The notes below the pieces were generated by a model. It searched no databases. It saw nothing but the letters and a program-made list of their open reading frames with translations, and was not told the DNA's origin. The translations under genes and the position numbers were made by a program. This document shows positions 59,626-64,000 of a DNA stretch of 64,000 bases, in pieces. The stretch is taken from the NCBI GenBank assembly GCA_003213015.1, contig QCOG01000002.1:134001-198000 (forward strand), in the 5' to 3' direction. Source of the stretch: Pelagibacteraceae bacterium AG-430-F16. GTDB taxonomy: Bacteria; Pseudomonadota; Alphaproteobacteria; Pelagibacterales; Pelagibacteraceae. Position 1 is the stretch's first letter; each line of letters begins with the position of its first letter.

Positions 59626-60622
59626 AAAAGCTCCTAACTTTGTCTACCAAATATTTAACCATATCTGGGTTTGTGTCTGGTAAAACCCCATGTCCTAAAT
59701 TGAATATATATCTTTTTTTATCAAAAGTTTTTAAATATTTTGTCACTTCATTTCTTACAATTTCTTTATTTTGAAGAAGAATTTTTGGATCAAGTCCACC
59801 TTGAATGGGAATATCAATTGTATCACTAATGATTGAAGGATCTACATTATAATCGATATTAATTATATCGGGATTCACGTTATCTACAAATTTTTTATAA
59901 TTGCTAATATTTCTTGGAAAACAAATTGAGATTGTTTTTTTTTGTCTAATGAAATCTACTAAACTTTTGATGGGTTTATAAACGAAAAATTCTAGGTCTT
60001 TTTCTGGGAGAAGTCCGGCCCAACTATCAAAAATCTGAATTATAGATGCGCCACTTTTAATTTGAGCTTCAATGTGTATTTTTAAAAATTCATCCAATTT
60101 CGCTAGAATATTGTGAATATATTTATCTTTTGGAAACACACTAAAATTTCCTTCTTTTGGAGACCTTCTGTTAAGCATATATAATAGCAATGTCCACGGA
60201 GCTCCGACAAAACCTATAGTATCTTTATCAACCATAAGTAATTTTTTTTTTATATCTTTAACTGTTTCATAAACAGGATTTAATTTTTGAAGAAAGTCTT
60301 CTCTTTTAACACTATTTATTATTTTTAAATCAATCTTCTGTAAGTTGGGTCCATAATCTTTTTTAAAATTCACTTGTTGACCAAGTGCATATGGAACTAA
60401 CAGTATGTCAGAAAAAATTATAGCAGCATCAAAACCAAATCTATTAATTGGCTGTATTGTTATCTCAGACGACAATTTAGTATTTAAACACAAACTTATA
60501 AAATCTTGATTTTTTTCTCTTATAGATCTGAATTCTGGGAGATATCTACCTGCTTGTCTCATCAACCATATAGGTACTTTGGAAGATTTATTCTTTATGC
60601 AGTTTTGTATTAGAGTATTCAT
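59615..60622 (-). CDS. hemE: Uroporphyrinogen decarboxylase
   Basis: A 335-residue HemE. PIWLMRQAGRYLPEFR is the conserved N-terminal signature. AAIIFSDILLVPYALG and NLGHGVLPDTNPDMV are the other markers. It decarboxylates uroporphyrinogen III to coproporphyrinogen III. hemE borders the chromosomal origin in Caulobacter and Rickettsia, and its start here is at the edge of the 280-base gap called the origin. Confidence 0.95.
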   Translation of the reverse strand: MNTLIQNCIKNKSSKVPIWLMRQAGRYLPEFRSIREKNQDFISLCLNTKLSSEITIQPINRFGFDAAIIFSDILLVPYALGQQVNFKKDYGPNLQKIDLKIINSVKREDFLQKLNPVYETVKDIKKKLLMVDKDTIGFVGAPWTLLLYMLNRRSPKEGNFSVFPKDKYIHNILAKLDEFLKIHIEAQIKSGASIIQIFDSWAGLLPEKDLEFFVYKPIKSLVDFIRQKKTISICFPRNISNYKKFVDNVNPDIINIDYNVDPSIISDTIDIPIQGGLDPKILLQNKEIVRNEVTKYLKTFDKKRYIFNLGHGVLPDTNPDMVKYLVDKVRSFYGQ

Positions 60623-60703
60623 ATAATTAAATATTAACTATAGTGTTATTAGTATGCTCTGTTAATAATGGTAGTAAATGTTTTTTAACAAGTTTATAAC
60701 AGT

Positions 60704-60712
60704 TTTTTCACA
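60704..60712 (+). other. DnaA-box-like 9-mer
   Basis: TTTTTCACA fits TTWTnCACA, the relaxed DnaA-box pattern. In T-rich sequence this is a weaker match than the one at 60876. Confidence 0.35.
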
Positions 60713-60789
60713 TAAGATTTATTAAATTTACCTCAGAATTCTTTGAGTTTTAATTAGTTATCATTTTTTTTATCTAAAAAGTATAATAG

Positions 60790-60798
60790 TTATCAACA
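60790..60798 (+). other. DnaA-box-like 9-mer
   Basis: TTATCAACA differs from TTATCCACA at one base. It begins exactly 86 bases after the 60704 box and 86 before the 60876 box. Confidence 0.45.
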
Positions 60799-60875
60799 TT
60801 GCTTAAAATGTATATAAATGAGCACTTATACATTAAAATCTTTAAATAGAGTTATTGTTTATTTTATGAAGCATC

Positions 60876-60884
60876 TTATACACA
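60876..60884 (+). other. DnaA box
   Basis: TTATACACA fits the consensus TTATnCACA. It lies 19 bases before the ppsR start. Confidence 0.6.
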
Positions 60885-60902
60885 AAGAAATACTTTTTAT
60901 AC

Positions 60903-61724
60903 ATGATTAATACATATAACATATATCTAATCTCTGACTCAACCGGAGAAACATTGGAAAGAATATTTCTTGCAATAAAAGCTCAATTTAAAAACTTCAA
61001 ATATAAAACTCACTTTTACTCTTTTACAAGAACAGAGAATCAAATCTCCAAGATTCTTGAAGTCTCAGAAAAGAATAACAATACTATAGTATTATATACA
61101 ATAGTTGATAACAAATTAGCTAGACATTTAGCAAATGAGTGTAGTTTAAAAAATATCCCATGCTTCGGTATTCTCGGAGATTTGATTATTAGGTTTTCCA
61201 AACTTTTAGATCAAAAAGCTCTTAATGTTCCAAGTAGACAGCACATAATGGATGATGATTATTATAAAAAAATTGAAGCCATACAATTTACAATGAATCA
61301 CGATGACGGTAATTCAATAGAGGACATTGAAAAATCTGATATAATCCTTTTAGGAGTTAGTAGAACAAGCAAAACTCCAACTTCTATTTATCTTGCAAAC
61401 AAAGGAATGAAGATATCAAACATACCATTAGTAAACGAAAACTCGGTTCCTGACATATTAAAAAAAAATCCTCGTAATATGTGTATAGTTGGTTTGACTG
61501 CAGAACCTGGTAGATTGGTAGATTTACGTAAAAATAGAATGCAATCCATTAAAGACAACGAAATTACTGAGTATACAAATTTAGATATCGTACAAAAAGA
61601 AATGGATAATGCACGAAAACTCTTCCAGAAGTACAGTTGGCCAAGTATTGACGTAACGAGGAAATCTGTTGAAGAAACCGCAGCTTCAATTCTGAAAATC
61701 CACGATATTTTTAGCCAAAAATGA
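60903..61724 (+). CDS. ppsR: PEP synthase/pyruvate, phosphate dikinase regulatory protein
   Basis: A 273-residue DUF299 protein. YLISDSTGETLERIFLA starts the family, LGVSRTSKTPTSIYLANKG is the P-loop-like motif, and GLTAEPGRLVDLRKNRM follows. These proteins phosphorylate and dephosphorylate PEP synthase or pyruvate, phosphate dikinase, setting pyruvate-PEP flux. It is the first gene to the right of the origin, as in related genomes. It overlaps maf by 4 bases. Confidence 0.92.
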   Translation: MINTYNIYLISDSTGETLERIFLAIKAQFKNFKYKTHFYSFTRTENQISKILEVSEKNNNTIVLYTIVDNKLARHLANECSLKNIPCFGILGDLIIRFSKLLDQKALNVPSRQHIMDDDYYKKIEAIQFTMNHDDGNSIEDIEKSDIILLGVSRTSKTPTSIYLANKGMKISNIPLVNENSVPDILKKNPRNMCIVGLTAEPGRLVDLRKNRMQSIKDNEITEYTNLDIVQKEMDNARKLFQKYSWPSIDVTRKSVEETAASILKIHDIFSQK

Positions 61725-62305
61725 AATCAATAATTCTGGCATCAAAGAGCATAGTAAGAAAAAAAATTTTGGATGAAAACAAAATTGAGTGTAAAGTAGA
61801 GCCGTCTAATTTAGACGAAGATGAAGTAAAGAAGTCTTTAATAAATCAGGGAGCAACACCTGAACTAATATCTAAAAATCTAGCAGAATTAAAAGCAAAC
61901 AAAGTGAGTCAAAGGAGATTAGGGGAAATTGTTCTTGGTGCGGATAGTGTAATAGATTTAGATGGAAAACTGATTTCGAAACCAACAAACAGAGCGGATG
62001 CGTTAAATATTTTAGAGTCATTAAACGGAAAATCCCATTTTTTAATTAGTTCAGTATGCATATCTTCTGATGGAAAAATGATATGGAACTACACAGAAAA
62101 AGCATTGATGAAAATGAAAAATTTCTCTCGAGAAGAACTTGAAGAATATTTAAGTAAAATCTCAGATAAAAACTTATATTCTTACAATGTTTACCAAATA
62201 GAAGGAGAGGGAAAAAAATTATTCAGTGAAATTAAAGGAAACGTTGATACAATAATGGGACTTCCAATTAATAGTATTAAAAAATATTTGGACAATATTA
62301 AATGA
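61721..62305 (+). CDS. maf: Maf-family nucleoside triphosphate pyrophosphatase
   Basis: A 194-residue Maf protein. IILASKSIVRKKIL is the start signature and VLGADSVIDLDGKLISKP the catalytic segment; YSYNVYQIEGEGKKL and the IMGLPI ending follow. Members hydrolyse modified or canonical NTPs such as dTTP and UTP. In the origin-flanking operon it sits between ppsR and aroE, as in Caulobacter, with 4-base overlaps. Confidence 0.92.
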   Translation: MKSIILASKSIVRKKILDENKIECKVEPSNLDEDEVKKSLINQGATPELISKNLAELKANKVSQRRLGEIVLGADSVIDLDGKLISKPTNRADALNILESLNGKSHFLISSVCISSDGKMIWNYTEKALMKMKNFSREELEEYLSKISDKNLYSYNVYQIEGEGKKLFSEIKGNVDTIMGLPINSIKKYLDNIK

Positions 62306-63090
62306 AGAAATTTTGTGTTATAGGAAATCCAATTAATCATTCTTTGTCCCCAAAACTTCATAATTTTTGGCTAAAAAGAAATAAAATTGATGCGATTTAT
62401 GAAAAAAAACTTATCAATGAAAAAGAAATTCCTAAACTAATAGAAAGCATAAGAAAAACAGAAATTAATGGTGCTAATGTGACAGTTCCGTTCAAGAATT
62501 CTGTAATACCTTTTTTGGATAGCTTAAGCCCCGAAGCAAAAGAAACTAATTCTGTAAATACTATTTGTGTAGAAGGGGGCGAAATAATGGGACACAATAC
62601 AGACATTGCAGGATTTGAATTAGCTTTAAGGCATATCAATTATGATGTGAAAAGAAAAAAAGCTTTTATCATTGGTGCAGGAGGTGTTAGTCCTTCCATA
62701 ATTCTTGCTTTAAAAAACATGGGATGTGAAAATATTTGTTTAACCAATAGAACATTTGAAAAGTCAGAAAAAATTAAAGAAACTTTTAATGATATCACTA
62801 TTCAAAAATGGGGCGATATACCTGAGTTTGATATAGTTATCAATGCAACAAGTGTCGGCTTAAAAAAAGAAAATTTTGATTTGGATTTAGATAAGTCTGG
62901 AAATAACAAATTTTTTTATGATGTAATTTACAATCCAAGTGAAACAAATTTTCTAAAAAAGGCAAAGCATAACGGTAATAAAACAGAAAATGGAAGAATG
63001 ATGTTTATATATCAGGCCCACCAATCCTTTGCTTTATGGAATAAGGTATTACCAAAGATTGATGAAGAAACAATAGAAATCTTAAAATGA
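62302..63090 (+). CDS. aroE: Shikimate dehydrogenase
   Basis: A 262-residue AroE. VIGNPINHSLSPKLHNFWL binds shikimate, GANVTVPFKNSVIPF carries the catalytic Lys, and MGHNTDIAGFELAL the Asp. AFIIGAGGVSPSIILAL is the NADP Rossmann loop. It reduces 3-dehydroshikimate in aromatic amino-acid synthesis. It overlaps maf and coaE by 4 bases. Confidence 0.95.
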   Translation: MKKFCVIGNPINHSLSPKLHNFWLKRNKIDAIYEKKLINEKEIPKLIESIRKTEINGANVTVPFKNSVIPFLDSLSPEAKETNSVNTICVEGGEIMGHNTDIAGFELALRHINYDVKRKKAFIIGAGGVSPSIILALKNMGCENICLTNRTFEKSEKIKETFNDITIQKWGDIPEFDIVINATSVGLKKENFDLDLDKSGNNKFFYDVIYNPSETNFLKKAKHNGNKTENGRMMFIYQAHQSFALWNKVLPKIDEETIEILK

Positions 63091-63659
63091 GAAGAATTGC
63101 ATTAGTTGGAGACATCGGTTCAGGAAAAACATTCTACTCAAAATTATTTAAATATCCAGTTTTTAATGCTGATTTGGTAGTTTCAAATCTTTACCAAAAA
63201 GATAAATTTTTATTTAGAAAAATTAAGAAAAAATTTCCCAATAAAGTAAGTAACTTCCCCTTGAAAAAAGAGGAATTGCTTAAAATAATTTTTCAGAAAC
63301 ATAAAAATTTGAAAATTCTAAGCAAGATTATTCATCCAATAGTAAGAAAGAAAATGAAAAATTTTCTTAAAAAAAATAAAAAAAAGAAATTTGTTGTCTT
63401 AGATATACCTTTGTATTTGGAAAACAGACTAAATACAAAAAAAGATATTATAATTTTTATAGAGGCTGATAAAAAAAAGATTAAACATAAACTTAACAAA
63501 AGAAAAAATATCAATCCAAAGTTGATAAATATTCTTAAAAGAAATCAATTACCATTAAAACTAAAGAAAAAAAGATCAACCTATAATGTAAAAAATAATT
63601 TTGTTAGAATTGCAGCTAAGAAAAATGTAAAATTAATTATGAAAGAAATTGGCAAATGA
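63087..63659 (+). CDS. coaE: Dephospho-CoA kinase
   Basis: A 190-residue P-loop kinase. Walker A is GDIGSGKTFYSKLF; FNADLVVSNLY, IIHPIVRKKM and VVLDIPLYLENRL follow. It phosphorylates dephospho-CoA in the final step of coenzyme A synthesis. The Lys-rich chain is typical of this genome. It overlaps dnaQ by 4 bases. Confidence 0.93.
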   Translation: MRRIALVGDIGSGKTFYSKLFKYPVFNADLVVSNLYQKDKFLFRKIKKKFPNKVSNFPLKKEELLKIIFQKHKNLKILSKIIHPIVRKKMKNFLKKNKKKKFVVLDIPLYLENRLNTKKDIIIFIEADKKKIKHKLNKRKNINPKLINILKRNQLPLKLKKKRSTYNVKNNFVRIAAKKNVKLIMKEIGK

Positions 63660-64000
63660 ATGAAATTGTGCTTGATACTGAAACAACGGGTCTCTCAGTT
63701 GAAAATGGACATCGAATAGTTGAGATAGGCTGTATAGAACTTGATAATCATATTTTAACATCTAATCGATTTCATTGTTATTTAAATCCCCAAAGAAAAG
63801 TTTCAGAGGAAGCATTCAAAGTACACGGATATTCAGATGAATTTCTATCTGACAAAAAAAAATTTTCCCAAATTGCAGATGATTTTATAAAATTCATAGG
63901 TGACAAAAGATTAATAATACATAATGCCAACTTTGATTTATCCCATCTAAATAATGAACTTAAAATGCTGGGAAAAAAACCAATCCTAAAAGATCGGGTC
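63656..64000 (+). CDS. dnaQ: DNA polymerase III epsilon subunit, N-terminal part
   Basis: The first 115 residues of the proofreading 3'-5' exonuclease; the gene runs off the window. IVLDTETTGLSVENGHRIVEIG is the ExoI motif with its metal Asp and Glu, and LIIHNANFDLSHLNNEL the ExoII motif. The ExoIII motif lies beyond the edge. It continues the ppsR-maf-aroE-coaE-dnaQ operon. Confidence 0.93.
   Translation, partial: MNEIVLDTETTGLSVENGHRIVEIGCIELDNHILTSNRFHCYLNPQRKVSEEAFKVHGYSDEFLSDKKKFSQIADDFIKFIGDKRLIIHNANFDLSHLNNELKMLGKKPILKDRV

Larger units (their letters stand above)
60623..60902. other. Probable chromosomal replication origin (hemE-ppsR gap)
   Basis: This 280-base gap is the longest non-coding stretch in the window. 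It lies between hemE on the minus strand and ppsR-maf-aroE-coaE-dnaQ on the plus strand, the gene arrangement that flanks the Caulobacter and Rickettsia origins. It is very AT-rich with a long T-run and contains three DnaA-box-like 9-mers at 60704, 60790 and 60876. Genes diverge from it on both sides. No CtrA-type TTAA-N7-TTAA site was found. It may also hold the two divergent promoters. Confidence 0.75.

Overview
The window looks like a stretch of chromosome from a SAR11-type alphaproteobacterium (order Pelagibacterales). It is very AT-rich, genes abut or overlap by a few bases, no gap without a gene reaches 300 bases, and the gene order around the replication origin is the alphaproteobacterial one. 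I saw no tRNA, rRNA, CRISPR array, insertion sequence or prophage. Assignment to SAR11 is inference from gene order, base composition and protein character; no database search was run.

Layout: (1) 1-2307, plus strand: end of coaBC, then dut, a ThiF/MoeB-like enzyme, an SH3-domain exported protein and a peroxiredoxin. (2) 2314-6233, minus strand: an oxidative-stress block with katG, an aspartyl-hydroxylase-like oxygenase, a DUF2061 membrane protein and a 59-residue zinc-ribbon protein, all beside an Irr-type Fur-family regulator. Three near-identical 15-bp operators lie before katG and irr. (3) 6285-8911, plus: fabA-fabB-fabI and a tiny membrane protein. (4) 8927-22417, minus: a methyltransferase, then nusA-infB-rbfA-rpsO-pnp (no rimP or truB), then tsaB-fur-miaB-phoH-ybeY-lnt-metK. 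A promoter and a terminator-like hairpin lie just before nusA. (5) 22350-33231, mixed: a deacetylase, murJ-trpS-nfu-bax, maeB (frame broken), and rsmI divergent from an LpoA-like protein. (6) 33268-39532, plus: grpE, dnaK (frame broken), dnaJ, dapB, nth and an adenosine-kinase-like gene. (7) 39533-43037: a 35-residue ArfA-like protein, an OmpR-type regulator, an L,D-transpeptidase, a YggS protein, a ThiE-like protein and a porin. (8) 43225-64000: leuS-lptE-holA, then parB-parA-rsmG-mnmG-mnmE, two GT41-like glycosyltransferases (one frame broken), rho, hemJ-hemH-hemE, the probable chromosomal origin at 60623-60902, and ppsR-maf-aroE-coaE-dnaQ.

How parts fit together: the last 20 kb is the conserved alphaproteobacterial origin neighbourhood. 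The hemE/ppsR gap carries DnaA-box-like 9-mers, and a perfect 16-bp parS site sits inside the start of rsmG, next to parAB. The katG block is a plausible peroxide/iron regulon under Irr. Three genes (maeB, dnaK, one GT41) each carry one surplus A in an A-run. As dnaK is a core gene this suggests consensus error or rescue by slippage, not gene decay.

The observations most worth a second look are the Irr-box katG operon with its oxygenase, the nusA leader hairpin, the three A-run frameshifts, the minimal ArfA-like protein and the origin/parS layout. I did not find a clearly new multi-gene system; the katG-oxygenase-DUF2061 operon is the nearest candidate.
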